A stretch of DNA of 10,150 nucleotides from NCBI GenBank assembly GCA_003233075.1, contig QIKQ01000107.1:1-10150 (forward strand), given 5' to 3'. The notes beneath the pieces are model-generated. The model did no database searches and had not been told where the DNA came from. It worked only from the letters and a program-made list of their open reading frames with translations. The first letter of the stretch is position 1; every line of letters starts with the position of its first letter. Shown piece after piece: positions 1-7,323 of the stretch. This DNA comes from Gammaproteobacteria bacterium. Lineage in GTDB: Bacteria; Pseudomonadota; Gammaproteobacteria; SZUA-21. A program made the translations under genes and the position numbers.

Positions 1-2
1 GC

Positions 3-716
3 GAACAAGTGAGTGATTACGCACTTGATTTAAAACGAACAATGCACAAATACATAAATCACATCGATCAAAAGCTTCTCGTCTATGATATCAATATTCA
101 ATTTAGTAAAACTATACAACAAGGTCGATTTGCAACAGCCCTTGCTTTAACTTATTTCTCCCCAACTGGCGAATTAACTTATTGTAATGCGGGACACCCG
201 AGCCCTATTCTCTACAAACACGCCACTAAAACCTGGCAATTTCTTGAAAATAATTTAGCAGAAGAAGAAACCTTTGCTAATTTACCCTTTGGTATATCAG
301 TCGATACCGTTTACCAACAGTGCTCTTCATATTTAGAAGCAGAAGACTTAATTCTTCTCTACACTGATTCTTTGATTGAAGCGATGCACAATGGTAAGCA
401 ATTAGGTTTGCAAGGATTATTGCATCACCTGAAAACGCTTGATGTTAATGCGCCAGATGAGATAGTTAAAAACTTAAGAACTCTTGCCAAATCGGATGGC
501 GATCAATCAAGCTACGCAGACGATTGTACCATTTTACTATTTTCGATTACGGCAAAAGGAAAAATTAGTATTCGACAAAAATTATTCGCGCCTTGGTTTA
601 TACTAAAGGGCTTAGTTGCAATGTTATGGTCTAAAGAAAAACTGCCCATGCCCACACCTGAATGGTCGCTACGAAATTTAGGTGGATACTTTTTTCATTG
701 GTTCAATAAAAAATAG
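3..716 (+). CDS. SpoIIE/PP2C-type serine phosphatase, C-terminal part (5' end outside window)
   Basis: This is the C-terminal part of a PPM-family (SpoIIE/RsbU-like) protein serine/threonine phosphatase, which normally removes phosphate from an anti-sigma-factor antagonist or similar regulator. Numbering from the GTG at 9, the family blocks are FATALALTYF (41-50), the NAGHPSP loop (60-66), DLILLYTDSLIEA (112-124) and YADDCTILLF (169-178), whose DD supplies metal-binding aspartates. The frame is open to the left edge (GAA CAA before the GTG). The first metal-binding Asp motif of the family is absent, so the real start and any sensory or receiver domain lie upstream and position 9 is probably not the start. 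About 55 residues follow the phosphatase fold; they are rich in Trp, Phe and Leu and may form a membrane-associated tail. The gene ends 14 nt before the stop of a convergent gene. The phosphatase call is firm, the substrate unknown. Confidence 0.85.
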   Translation, partial: EQVSDYALDLKRTMHKYINHIDQKLLVYDINIQFSKTIQQGRFATALALTYFSPTGELTYCNAGHPSPILYKHATKTWQFLENNLAEEETFANLPFGISVDTVYQQCSSYLEAEDLILLYTDSLIEAMHNGKQLGLQGLLHHLKTLDVNAPDEIVKNLRTLAKSDGDQSSYADDCTILLFSITAKGKISIRQKLFAPWFILKGLVAMLWSKEKLPMPTPEWSLRNLGGYFFHWFNKK

Positions 717-730
717 CTGTGTTCATCAAT

Positions 731-1210
731 CTACAAATGAATCGGCTCTATAGCCCAACCGACACCACCGAGAACGGCTTCAGGATGATTCTGGTGAATT
801 TCGTGCTCGATTTCAGTAAATAATATTTCGCCCTGTGCCAATGCGTCTTTAAAGTCACTGACATGTGTATCAGGAAGAGATGAGTAACGATAAGCTAGAT
901 AGGCTGTAGTAACAACGAGGGCTACCGAAATAAGGGTCGAAAAGCTTGCACCGTAAATAAAATCAATAAAAACTAAAGTAACGGCAACTAAAAATATAAC
1001 TAAGTTACTCAACCATAAAATGGTGCTTAATTTGTGGCAGGTATCATCTTTTTGCATTTCACTCGCGACGGGCAGTTCTGAAATATCAATGTCTTCATCT
1101 TCAACGTAAACATGTATTGATTGCCATTTAATTCCCTTTTCAATTAGCTCATCTACCGCACCCTGTACATGTTCTTTGTCAGGAAATAAAAAATATAGTC
1201 GCCTTAACAT
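731..1210 (-). CDS. Small membrane protein with two central TM helices, function unknown
   Basis: A 159-residue protein begins MLRRLYFLFPDKEH. The frame is open 21 codons further, to an ATG at 1273. I prefer the ATG at 1210 because an AAGGG Shine-Dalgarno sequence lies 9-10 nt before it and because the extra codons run into the hairpin repeat block. Residues 1-50 look like a soluble alpha/beta domain (YFLFPD, then an acidic loop EDEDIDISELP). Two hydrophobic helices follow at about 62-85 and 92-108, then an amphipathic C-terminal part ending HPEAVLGGVGWAIEPIHL. From memory, proteins with this N-terminus and the HPEA..GGVGW ending occur as uncharacterised gammaproteobacterial proteins, some with an unhelpful 'NAD/FAD-utilizing enzyme' label. 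I see no nucleotide-binding motif supporting that label. It converges on the phosphatase gene (14-nt gap); no functional link can be inferred. Confidence 0.75.
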   Translation of the reverse strand: MLRRLYFLFPDKEHVQGAVDELIEKGIKWQSIHVYVEDEDIDISELPVASEMQKDDTCHKLSTILWLSNLVIFLVAVTLVFIDFIYGASFSTLISVALVVTTAYLAYRYSSLPDTHVSDFKDALAQGEILFTEIEHEIHQNHPEAVLGGVGWAIEPIHL

Positions 1211-1266
1211 TACACCATCCCTTGCATTAAATATCATTAGCAACCATCGAAATAAATAACCGTTTC

Positions 1267-1374
1267 CGCACATCCATGTGCTTCGCGGCCTCGCACATCC
1301 CTGTGCTTCTCAGTACCTGCATTTCCTTATGCAATGGCTGCGCACATATTAATAATGCTTTGCAGCGCCTGCAA
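1267..1374. repeat. Degenerate 25-bp tandem hairpin repeats
   Basis: Two copies of CGCACATCCmTGTGCTTC start at 1267 and 1292 (25-bp period, one mismatch in 18). Each forms a small hairpin, GCACA...TGTGC (1268-1281 and 1293-1306). A third, diverged unit, TGCATTTCCTTATGCA (1318-1333), keeps the spacing, and a perfect TTGCAG-CGC-CTGCAA hairpin lies at 1360-1374. The block lies upstream of the 731-1210 gene and downstream of the membrane-protein gene. It resembles short palindromic intergenic repeats; I cannot name the family. Nothing else convincing is visible in 1211-1492. Confidence 0.6.
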
Positions 1375-1492
1375 TTCCTTTTAGATTGATCAAGCTTTTT
1401 ACAGTCGCATCAATCGCAGTACCGAGACCCTTTCCTTGTGCTTTCATCATGAATGCAAATAAACATTCTAGATAGTTACTACTAAGCAGCAA

Positions 1493-1520
1493 ACATGCCA
1501 GCACGTAAAATTAATAATTT
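1493..1520. repeat. Left copy of a 28-bp imperfect direct repeat flanking the membrane-protein gene
   Basis: The sequence starts ACATGCCAGC (1493-1502) and continues into AAAATTAATAATTT. A near copy at 2525-2551 starts with the same ten bases and continues AAAATTAATTATTT after a 3-4-nt variable part. Both lie just past a minus-strand stop codon: this one 15 nt beyond the membrane-protein gene, the other 3 nt beyond radA. Confidence 0.45.
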
Positions 1521-1535
1521 AATTTTGAAAAATAT

Positions 1536-2426
1536 TTATTTAGTTAAATCTTCGCGTTCCGAAGGCGTATTCATTTCAATTAGGCTGCTAATACTGACTG
1601 GAAATATAAGTAGTGCAATGAGTAAAAAACTATATCGAGCGGTCTCTAATAAAGCACTAAGAATAGAAACTTGTTTTACATCAGCGAAATAGAAGTAGAA
1701 AACAACAGGTGTCGATATCACGACTAAACGGCTAAGCAAGCTCATTACCTTTTGCGTCGACATGAACAAACTTAGAATTGAAAAACTAGCAAGTAAACTA
1801 ACAAGCGTTAAGAAAATAGAAAGTGCGATTGCACTTCCCTGCCAAACATTGCCATTAAAAAGGTTTAAGACAGATGTGTTACCAAATGGCCATTGAAACG
1901 GCAATAATAGCCAAGAGAGTAATAATAAGCCGCCACTGAACAAAATGACACGTGGAAATAAGTACTGATTCAAGGCTTTTTGCAAGTGTGCCCCAATCAA
2001 AACCATACTAAATGAGACGACAAATAATAAGAGTCCTAGTTGGCGTTGAAGCGATTTCAAAATTTCAATTTGCGGCAAAATAACAAGAGTAAACAATGAG
2101 CCAAGAATTAATACAATACTGAAGACCAATGCCATACTCATCTTGCCATTTAAAAATTTGGTAATTACTAGTAATAACAAGCCGCCAATCAAAGCCAAAT
2201 AGATGCTTGCTTGCTGATAAATCGTCTCAAGTTTAAAATCAAATTTATCCCAAAACCAGCTAACTGATTCGTGCGCTTGAATTTGATTGCTTAAATCCGC
2301 TTGAATTGAGACGGCTTGAGGTATAAAGGCATAAAAAATAAAAGCCACACTACTGAATATTATCCAATAACATGCCCAACCTATGTCGTCTGGTATTTTA
2401 AAATTAGTAATTACGTTGGAGTTCAT
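1536..2426 (-). CDS. Unrecognised polytopic membrane protein (about 8 TM helices)
   Basis: I do not recognise this 296-residue protein. It is strongly hydrophobic, with likely membrane helices at about 18-35, 74-92, 98-118, 130-146, 157-176, 196-223, 233-247 and 264-283. A polar loop at 36-72 (QAVSIQADLSNQIQAHESVSWFWDK would lie here) sits between helices 1 and 2, and the charged tail is SEREDLTK. No transporter signature, catalytic motif or signal peptidase site stands out. The ATG at 2426 is the only sensible start because the next Met is beyond helix 3; its Shine-Dalgarno is poor (an AAGG about 20 nt upstream), which suggests weak translation. It has its own intergenic regions on both sides (109 nt to the last repeat, 128 nt to radA) and is flanked by similar 28-bp sequences, so it may be an accessory insertion between radA and its old neighbour. 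That last point is inference. The length and codon pattern support a real gene. Confidence 0.7.
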   Translation of the reverse strand: MNSNVITNFKIPDDIGWACYWIIFSSVAFIFYAFIPQAVSIQADLSNQIQAHESVSWFWDKFDFKLETIYQQASIYLALIGGLLLLVITKFLNGKMSMALVFSIVLILGSLFTLVILPQIEILKSLQRQLGLLLFVVSFSMVLIGAHLQKALNQYLFPRVILFSGGLLLLSWLLLPFQWPFGNTSVLNLFNGNVWQGSAIALSIFLTLVSLLASFSILSLFMSTQKVMSLLSRLVVISTPVVFYFYFADVKQVSILSALLETARYSFLLIALLIFPVSISSLIEMNTPSEREDLTK

Positions 2427-2491
2427 TATTATTAAGCTTGTTTACCTTAGGAATCTTAGTCTCAAGGGTTTATAGTTGCATTTATATCTAC

Positions 2492-2511
2492 CCCGGCTCT
2501 AAAGAGCCGGG
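2492..2511. repeat. GC-rich REP-like hairpin downstream of radA
   Basis: CCCGGCTCT-AA-AGAGCCGGG is a perfect 9-bp inverted repeat in an otherwise AT-rich gap. On the minus strand it follows the radA stop by about 43 nt and is preceded by GTAG, giving GTAGCCCGG...CCGGGGTAG. There is no T-run after the stem, so it is not a canonical intrinsic terminator. A short palindromic repeat that stabilises the radA mRNA 3' end is the likelier reading. The opening GTAGCCCG also starts the element at 8938. Confidence 0.6.
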
Positions 2512-2524
2512 CTACAGAGTCAAG

Positions 2525-2551
2525 ACATGCCAGCTACAAAATTAATTATTT
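2525..2551. repeat. Right copy of the imperfect direct repeat flanking the membrane-protein gene
   Basis: This matches the copy at 1493-1520: ten identical bases (ACATGCCAGC), a short variable stretch, then AAAATTAAT and an A/T run. It lies between the REP-like hairpin and the radA stop codon. Much of the similarity is in A/T-rich sequence, so chance plus composition remains possible. Confidence 0.45.
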
Positions 2552-2554
2552 TTT

Positions 2555-3958
2555 TTATATATTATCAAGGGCTTCAATCGCTTCATTTAAGCGACTAACA
2601 CCTATTACTTTTATGTTTTTCAGTAGTTTTGAATTCGATTTAGCGACACTTTTATCTGTATTAGGACAATTTGCCTTAGGTATAATCGCGACTTTAAAGC
2701 CATGCTTTTCTGCTTCACGCAAACGCTCTAAACCATTCGGCACTGGTCGAATTTCGCCAGCCAATCCTACTTCGCCAAAAACAATCATATTATTCGATAA
2801 GGCTTTATCCCGTAAACTCGAAAGTGCAGCTAATAATACTGCTAAATCAGCACCTGTTTCTGTGATCCTGACCCCACCAACAACATTTACATACACATCT
2901 TGATTGTACATTGCTACGCCGCTGTGTCGATGTAACACCGCTAATAACATATTTAAACGATTTTGCTCTAGACCCAAACTAACCCGTCTTGGATTTGAGC
3001 CATGACATTCATCCACCAAGGCTTGAACCTCAACCAACATCGGACGACTGCCTTCACGTGTGACCATAATGACACTACCTGCAACAGACTCTTCATGACG
3101 CGACAAAAATATCGCCGAAGGATTACTAACCTCCTTAAGGCCCTTGTCAGTCATGGCGAAAATACCTATCTCATTCACCGCACCAAAACGATTTTTAATG
3201 GCGCGTATAATTCGAAAACGACTTCCCGAATCACCTTCAAAATAAAGTACTGTATCAACCATGTGTTCTAATACTCGCGGCCCAGCGAGTTGACCATCTT
3301 TGGTCACATGACCTACTAAAAACATTGCAATTTGACTTCGTTTAGCAAACTGTACCAATTGGGCTGCACATTCTCTCACTTGTGAGACCGAACCAGGAGC
3401 TGAATTCAAAAGATCAGTATAAACCGTTTGAATTGAATCAATCACCATAAACTCGGGTTTGTGTTTTTGTGCAATTGCGACAATTCGTTCAATAGAGGTT
3501 TCTGCGAGACAATCTAGATTTTTGGACGAAACGCCTAAACGTTTCACTCGTAAGCTCACCTGTTGCAGTGATTCTTCGCCAGTGACATACAAAGTTTTAA
3601 ATTCAGATGCTAAGTGAGAAAACGACTGAGCTAATAAAGTGGATTTACCAATGCCTGGGTCACCGCCTATTAAAGTCACAGAGCCTGGCACTAATCCTCC
3701 ACCAAGAACTCGATCTAGTTCGCTAAGACCAGACTTAATTCGACTTGTTGTGGCACACTCTACTGAATCAAGGGCGGTTACTTCGGCTGCACGAATGGCT
3801 TCTCCTGCAAACCCGGCAAAACGTGGGTGAGATGAAACTTTAACTTCGACGCTTTCAGTTAGTGTATTCCAAGCGCCACAATCATTGCATTGCCCAGCCC
3901 ATTTCGATGCTTTCGCACCACATGCACTACAACTGTAAAGTAATTTTTGTTTAGCCAT
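2555..3958 (-). CDS. radA: DNA repair protein RadA (Sms)
   Basis: RadA is a RecA-like, DnaB-related ATPase that drives branch migration and helps process recombination intermediates in the cytoplasm. The 467 residues match the family length (about 460). In order they carry an N-terminal zinc finger with Cys 10, 13, 24 and 27; the Walker A GGDPGIGKST (98-107); the Walker B strand MVIDSIQT (171-178); the RadA-specific KNRFG motif (255-259); and a C-terminal Lon-protease-like domain from about 290 that contains GEVGLAGEIRPV. All key residues are present. The ATG at 3958 gives the expected MAKQKxxYxC start, though no strong Shine-Dalgarno precedes it. It begins 19 nt after the alr stop, so translation probably depends on co-transcription with alr. 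It ends in AT-rich sequence followed by a REP-like hairpin. Confidence 0.97.
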   Translation of the reverse strand: MAKQKLLYSCSACGAKASKWAGQCNDCGAWNTLTESVEVKVSSHPRFAGFAGEAIRAAEVTALDSVECATTSRIKSGLSELDRVLGGGLVPGSVTLIGGDPGIGKSTLLAQSFSHLASEFKTLYVTGEESLQQVSLRVKRLGVSSKNLDCLAETSIERIVAIAQKHKPEFMVIDSIQTVYTDLLNSAPGSVSQVRECAAQLVQFAKRSQIAMFLVGHVTKDGQLAGPRVLEHMVDTVLYFEGDSGSRFRIIRAIKNRFGAVNEIGIFAMTDKGLKEVSNPSAIFLSRHEESVAGSVIMVTREGSRPMLVEVQALVDECHGSNPRRVSLGLEQNRLNMLLAVLHRHSGVAMYNQDVYVNVVGGVRITETGADLAVLLAALSSLRDKALSNNMIVFGEVGLAGEIRPVPNGLERLREAEKHGFKVAIIPKANCPNTDKSVAKSNSKLLKNIKVIGVSRLNEAIEALDNI

Positions 3959-3977
3959 GCTTATAATTTATAATTAT

Positions 3978-5057
3978 TTAAGATATTTCAATTTTTTTTA
4001 AACGCGCTGTGACTCGACACAATAATTCATAAGAAATTGTACTTGAGTGACTTGCAATTTCCTCAATAGATAATTTTTCACTGCCCCATAAAATAACCGA
4101 GCTGCCAATTCTAGCATCCCGTATTGGCCTTAGGTCTACCATAATCATATCCATTGACACTCGACCAATCAACTGGGTACGGATATTATCCACTAAAATA
4201 GGCGTGCCGTTTGCAGCTTGGCGCGGATATCCATCGCCATAACCAATAGCAACAACACCAATCAGCATATCTTCCGGACATTTAAACCTACCGCCATAAC
4301 CAATTAGATCACCCTTTTTTTGTGAATTAATGGCAATTATTTCACTTTCAACTCGCATAACTGCTTTTAACTCATGATCTTGTGCAATACTGTCATTAAA
4401 GGGTGAAACACCGTAGAGCATGATTCCTGGTCGAACCCAATCAAAATGAGACTCTTCTTGAGACAGAAGGCCTGCTGAATTAACCAGGGTTTTCTTTTCA
4501 GGCAATCCAGCGCATAACTCTGTAAATAAATTATGTTGCTGTTTTGTATAATTGTTTTGACGATCGTCGGCACTCGCACAATGCGTCATTAAAATTAAAA
4601 TATTGATTGCTTCTATTTTATTTAGACGGGTATATTGTTTTTTAAATTCATCGGCAGCAAAGCCGATTCGATGCATGCCTGTATTTACTTTTAACCAAAC
4701 CGAGAAATTATTTGCTGCCGATCTCGATTCAAGCCATTCAATTTGTTTTTCGGAATGAACGACAATATCTAAATTAAGCTGCTTGACCAGATCCAACTCG
4801 TTTGCAACAAAAACACCCTCTAAGAGTAATATTTTTTGCTTAAAACCAGCCTCTCTCAGTTCACAAGCTTCCTCAATACAGGCAACCGCAAATCCATCCG
4901 CCTGTTTCAAGCCCTTAGCAACGCTCGTTAATCCGTGACCATAACCATTTGCCTTTATAACCGCCATCACTTTGCTATTTGGTGCAGCAAGGCGTGCTTG
5001 TTCTAAATTATGAGCTAAGGCAGATAAACTTATTGTGGCGCGTGTTGGTCGACTCAT
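3978..5057 (-). CDS. alr: Alanine racemase, PLP-dependent
   Basis: This enzyme converts L-alanine to D-alanine for peptidoglycan synthesis in the cytoplasm. The 359-residue length is typical. The N-terminal TIM barrel carries VMAVIKANGYGHG, in which K35 is the expected PLP Schiff-base lysine. KVNTGMHRIG (123-132) and MTHCASAD (157-164) are standard barrel motifs, and VRPGIMLYG (208-216) marks the cofactor phosphate region. The C-terminal beta domain carries AIGYGDGYPR (270-279), in which Y273 is the expected second catalytic base, and GRVSMDMIMVDL (298-309). The ATG at 5057 gives the usual MSRPTRATIS start; its Shine-Dalgarno is weak. Alr follows dnaB in many gammaproteobacteria, but here 310 nt of hairpin repeats separate them, so it may have its own promoter. 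It is probably co-transcribed with radA. Whether it is the biosynthetic (alr) or catabolic (dadX) paralogue cannot be read from sequence; position favours alr. Confidence 0.96.
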   Translation of the reverse strand: MSRPTRATISLSALAHNLEQARLAAPNSKVMAVIKANGYGHGLTSVAKGLKQADGFAVACIEEACELREAGFKQKILLLEGVFVANELDLVKQLNLDIVVHSEKQIEWLESRSAANNFSVWLKVNTGMHRIGFAADEFKKQYTRLNKIEAINILILMTHCASADDRQNNYTKQQHNLFTELCAGLPEKKTLVNSAGLLSQEESHFDWVRPGIMLYGVSPFNDSIAQDHELKAVMRVESEIIAINSQKKGDLIGYGGRFKCPEDMLIGVVAIGYGDGYPRQAANGTPILVDNIRTQLIGRVSMDMIMVDLRPIRDARIGSSVILWGSEKLSIEEIASHSSTISYELLCRVTARLKKIEIS

Positions 5058-5116
5058 AGTTCTAAAGATGTCTCATCAATTTAATATTAATTCAAAAGGA
5101 CTATCGATTACTAAGT

Positions 5117-5199
5117 GATTAATTTTGTGGGACAAGAAAAAATCGTACTTTTTTCTTGTCGCGCTCTGACAATTCACGGACGAATTGTTCAGAGCTTCA
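5117..5199. repeat. 83-bp double-hairpin module, copy 1
   Basis: The module contains two inverted repeats. The first is a perfect 12-bp stem GACAAGAAAAAA / TTTTTTCTTGTC (5131-5142 and 5149-5160) with a 6-nt loop. The second is GCTCTGACAATTC / GAATTGTTCAGAGC (5163-5175 and 5182-5195), a 13-bp stem with one bulged T and loop ACGGAC. A second copy lies exactly 168 bp downstream (5285-5367), 77 of 83 bases identical by my alignment. No coding potential is apparent. Confidence 0.85.
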
Positions 5200-5203
5200 T
5201 TTA

Positions 5204-5273
5204 AAGAGCCTCTGATTAATTCAGAGGCTCTTGCGACACAAGGAAGTGTCGCCAAAATTGATCGTACATCAAT
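5204..5273. repeat. Three further consecutive stem-loops between the two modules
   Basis: The first is AAGAGCCTCTGA-TTAAT-TCAGAGGCTCTT (5204-5232), a perfect 12-bp stem. On the minus strand it is followed by TTTAAAT, so it could weakly terminate dnaB transcription. The second is GCGACAC-AAGGAA-GTGTCGC (5233-5252), a perfect 7-bp stem directly abutting the first. The third is ATTGAT-CGTAC-ATCAAT (5257-5273), a perfect 6-bp stem. With the flanking modules, about 250 of the 310 bp between alr and dnaB is palindromic sequence. Confidence 0.75.
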
Positions 5274-5284
5274 CCTAACTTAAC

Positions 5285-5367
5285 GATTGATTTTGTAAGA
5301 CAAGAAAAAATCACACTTTTTTCTTGTCGCGCTCTGACAATTCACGGACGAATTGTTCAGAGCTACA
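5285..5367. repeat. 83-bp double-hairpin module, copy 2, abutting the dnaB stop codon
   Basis: This is the same module as copy 1. Its stems are at 5299-5310 / 5317-5328 and 5331-5343 / 5350-5363. The six differences from copy 1 lie in the left flank (three), the first loop (two, TCGTAC versus TCACAC) and the right flank (one); none is in a stem. The module ends directly at the reverse-complement dnaB stop codon (5368-5370), and similarity to copy 1 continues for a few bases past it with a one-base gap (CATTTAAAGA versus CATTAAAGA). Confidence 0.85.
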
Positions 5368-6846
5368 TTAAAGATCTAAGTCAGAACCAAAGGGTGCCAT
5401 TGGCGGTGGACCACCGCTCGGTACATATTGCGGTTCTGCCGGTGGCATTGACGATTCACTCATTGCATTATATTGATTAGCTGCCAGATTTTCAAACCGC
5501 GTATAAGGGCCCAAAAAGGTTAAGCGACAAGTACCAATTGGCCCATTTCTTTGTTTGCCTATAATCACTTCAGCGATGCCTTTATCGGGCGAATCTTCAT
5601 TGTACACTTCGTCACGATAAATAAATACGATTAGGTCAGCGTCTTGCTCAATTGCCCCAGACTCACGCAAATCGGACATCACCGGCCTTTTGTTCGGACG
5701 TTGCTCTAAACTACGATTCAATTGCGATAAAGCAATGACGGGCACTTCGAGTTCCTTCGCTAAGGCTTTTAGACCTCGAGAGATTTCAGAAATTTCATTG
5801 GTTCGATTTTCACTTGTACCTTTAACTTGCATTAATTGCAAATAGTCGACCACAATCAAACCTAAATTATTCTCTCGGTGCAGACGTCTAGCACGTGCAC
5901 GCAATTCTGTCGGTGTGAGTGCGCCAGTATCGTCAATATAGATTGGCGCCTCAGATAAGATCCCCATTGTGGATGTGAGCCTCGCCCAATCGTCTTCAGC
6001 CAATTGACCGGTACGTATTTTATGCTGATTAATACGCCCTAAAGATGACATTAAACGCATCGCCAATGATTCACCTGACATTTCCATACTAAAGACAGCG
6101 ACTGACTTTTGATGTTTAATTGCCGCAGTTTCAGCAATATTCATCGCCAAACTGGTTTTACCCATCGACGGTCTGCCAGCAATAATAATTAAATCTGATT
6201 TTTGCATGCCACAGGTCATTTTATCCAAATCTGCAAATCCAGTAGGCACACCAGTAATCGGATTGTCTGAGTGAAATAACTCTTCGATATGCTCAAAGGC
6301 AGATGCCACATGTGTCCCTATTGGCGTAATACCTGAACGACCTCGTTGGTGTTGGTCAGAAATTTGAAATAATTTTTTATCGGCTTTATCGATTAACTCG
6401 TGGCTAAGCTGACCTTCTGGGTTATAACCACTGTTTGCGATTTCAGTACCTGCATCTATTAATTGCCTTAACACGGAACGCTCACGAACGAGCTCTGCAT
6501 AGGCTTTAACATTAGCAGCACTCGGCGTATCTTTTGCTAATGAACCGATATATGCCAAACCACCTACTTTGTCTAGTTCATGATTACGATCTAACCATTC
6601 TGACACAGTCACCGCATCGCACGGCATATCTTGGTCAGACAAAATACGAATTGTATCAAATATAATTTGATGATCTTTACGATAGAAATCTTCTGTACTA
6701 ACTAGATCAACAACAGTTTCCCAAGCGGAATTGTTGATCATTATTGAACCTAATACAGATTGCTCCGACTCGATAGAATGGGGCGGCAGTTTTAAAGCGG
6801 CGGTTTTAGGGTCAGATAGATTATGAGATTGGACAATTTCAACCAT
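5368..6846 (-). CDS. dnaB: Replicative DNA helicase DnaB
   Basis: DnaB is the hexameric 5'-3' helicase that unwinds the replication fork and recruits primase. The 492 residues are slightly longer than E. coli DnaB (471), from a polar N-terminal leader of about 20 and a Pro-rich C-terminal tail. The N-terminal domain starts PPHSIESEQSVLGSIM (21-36). A linker helix lies around 150-170, and the RecA-like domain begins near 200 with TGVPTGFADLDKMT. Walker A is GRPSMGKTS (224-232), Walker B LIVVDYLQLM (330-339), and the family block SQLNRSLEQRPNKRP (374-388) leads into SDLRESGAIEQDADL. No intein interrupts it. The C-terminus (PPAEPQYVPSGGPPPMAPFGSDLDL would fall here) is disordered-looking. The ATG at 6846 has only a weak GTGAG ribosome site. 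A terminator and a 611-nt gap separate it from rplI, so it should have its own promoter; I could not find a convincing one. Confidence 0.97.
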   Translation of the reverse strand: MVEIVQSHNLSDPKTAALKLPPHSIESEQSVLGSIMINNSAWETVVDLVSTEDFYRKDHQIIFDTIRILSDQDMPCDAVTVSEWLDRNHELDKVGGLAYIGSLAKDTPSAANVKAYAELVRERSVLRQLIDAGTEIANSGYNPEGQLSHELIDKADKKLFQISDQHQRGRSGITPIGTHVASAFEHIEELFHSDNPITGVPTGFADLDKMTCGMQKSDLIIIAGRPSMGKTSLAMNIAETAAIKHQKSVAVFSMEMSGESLAMRLMSSLGRINQHKIRTGQLAEDDWARLTSTMGILSEAPIYIDDTGALTPTELRARARRLHRENNLGLIVVDYLQLMQVKGTSENRTNEISEISRGLKALAKELEVPVIALSQLNRSLEQRPNKRPVMSDLRESGAIEQDADLIVFIYRDEVYNEDSPDKGIAEVIIGKQRNGPIGTCRLTFLGPYTRFENLAANQYNAMSESSMPPAEPQYVPSGGPPPMAPFGSDLDL

Positions 6847-7323
6847 TAAATTTTATACTCACTATTTATAATTAAATAATCAAAACCATAGAAACAGACG
6901 ACGTATTGTCATAATTCCTACAGCCTAGTTTATGATATCCAGAATTTCAGCCTGTCGTCCTTAATTTGTTCGACCGGTATCGATATGACTGCTATCCCGA
7001 ATTAGTTTTTTAAATACAATCTTATATTTTTGCAGTACGCATTTGCTAATGTCACACACTAATTTTTTACAGTGTCTTTAGATTTTTGTGACACACGTAA
7101 TTATATTTTTTTAAAAAATAACATCTTAATGAATTGCTAATATCAATGCTTGATTTTACGTTTGCTGTGAAAATTAAATGTGAATCGAGACGCACTGTAA
7201 TAACAAAATATTAATATTCAGCGCTGTTCTATCTACTTTTACAATATGCTTCCTGGGATGAGCAGACTGTAGTATAGGGCAAAACTGACCCGAAAATACA
7301 ATAATATTTTTATTTAACAAAAC
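6847..7323. other. Long AT-rich non-coding stretch upstream of dnaB
   Basis: No credible coding region is visible on either strand. The right end (about 7293-7323, AAAATACAATAATATTTTTA and onward) is almost pure A/T and abuts the DnaA-box-like array. The middle holds A/T runs (7103-7120) and related GTCACACAC (7051-7059) and GTGACACAC (7088-7096) motifs. TATCAATGCTTGA at 7141-7153 is one base from the IHF consensus WATCAANNNNTTR, which is weak evidence in this composition. The dnaB promoter presumably lies here, but I see no good -35/-10 pair. Confidence 0.5.

Noticed and set aside
1211..1273. Upstream extension of the small membrane protein to an ATG at 1273
   Set aside because: The ATG at 1210 has a well-placed AAGGG ribosome site and begins the recognisable domain; the extension reads into the hairpin repeats.
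1349..1504. Minus-strand frame of about 51 codons from a GTG, ending ...KGIAGAAKHY
   Set aside because: No ribosome site precedes the GTG or the internal ATGs, the length is within chance, and no family is recognised. It could be a gene remnant, but the evidence is too thin to list.
1495..1692. Plus-strand 65-codon frame
   Set aside because: It overlaps the 3' end of the membrane-protein gene antisense and has no recognisable content.
2492..2511. GC-rich hairpin as an intrinsic terminator of radA
   Set aside because: The stem is strong but no T-run follows on the minus strand, so it is listed as a REP-like repeat instead.
5117..5367. CRISPR array in the dnaB-alr gap
   Set aside because: There are only two repeat copies 168 bp apart, each internally palindromic, with hairpins rather than unique spacers between them, and no cas genes nearby.
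6847..6900. A dnaB promoter with TATAAA near 6865
   Set aside because: The -35 match at proper spacing is poor and the start would lie almost on the ATG; AT-rich sequence gives such hits by chance.
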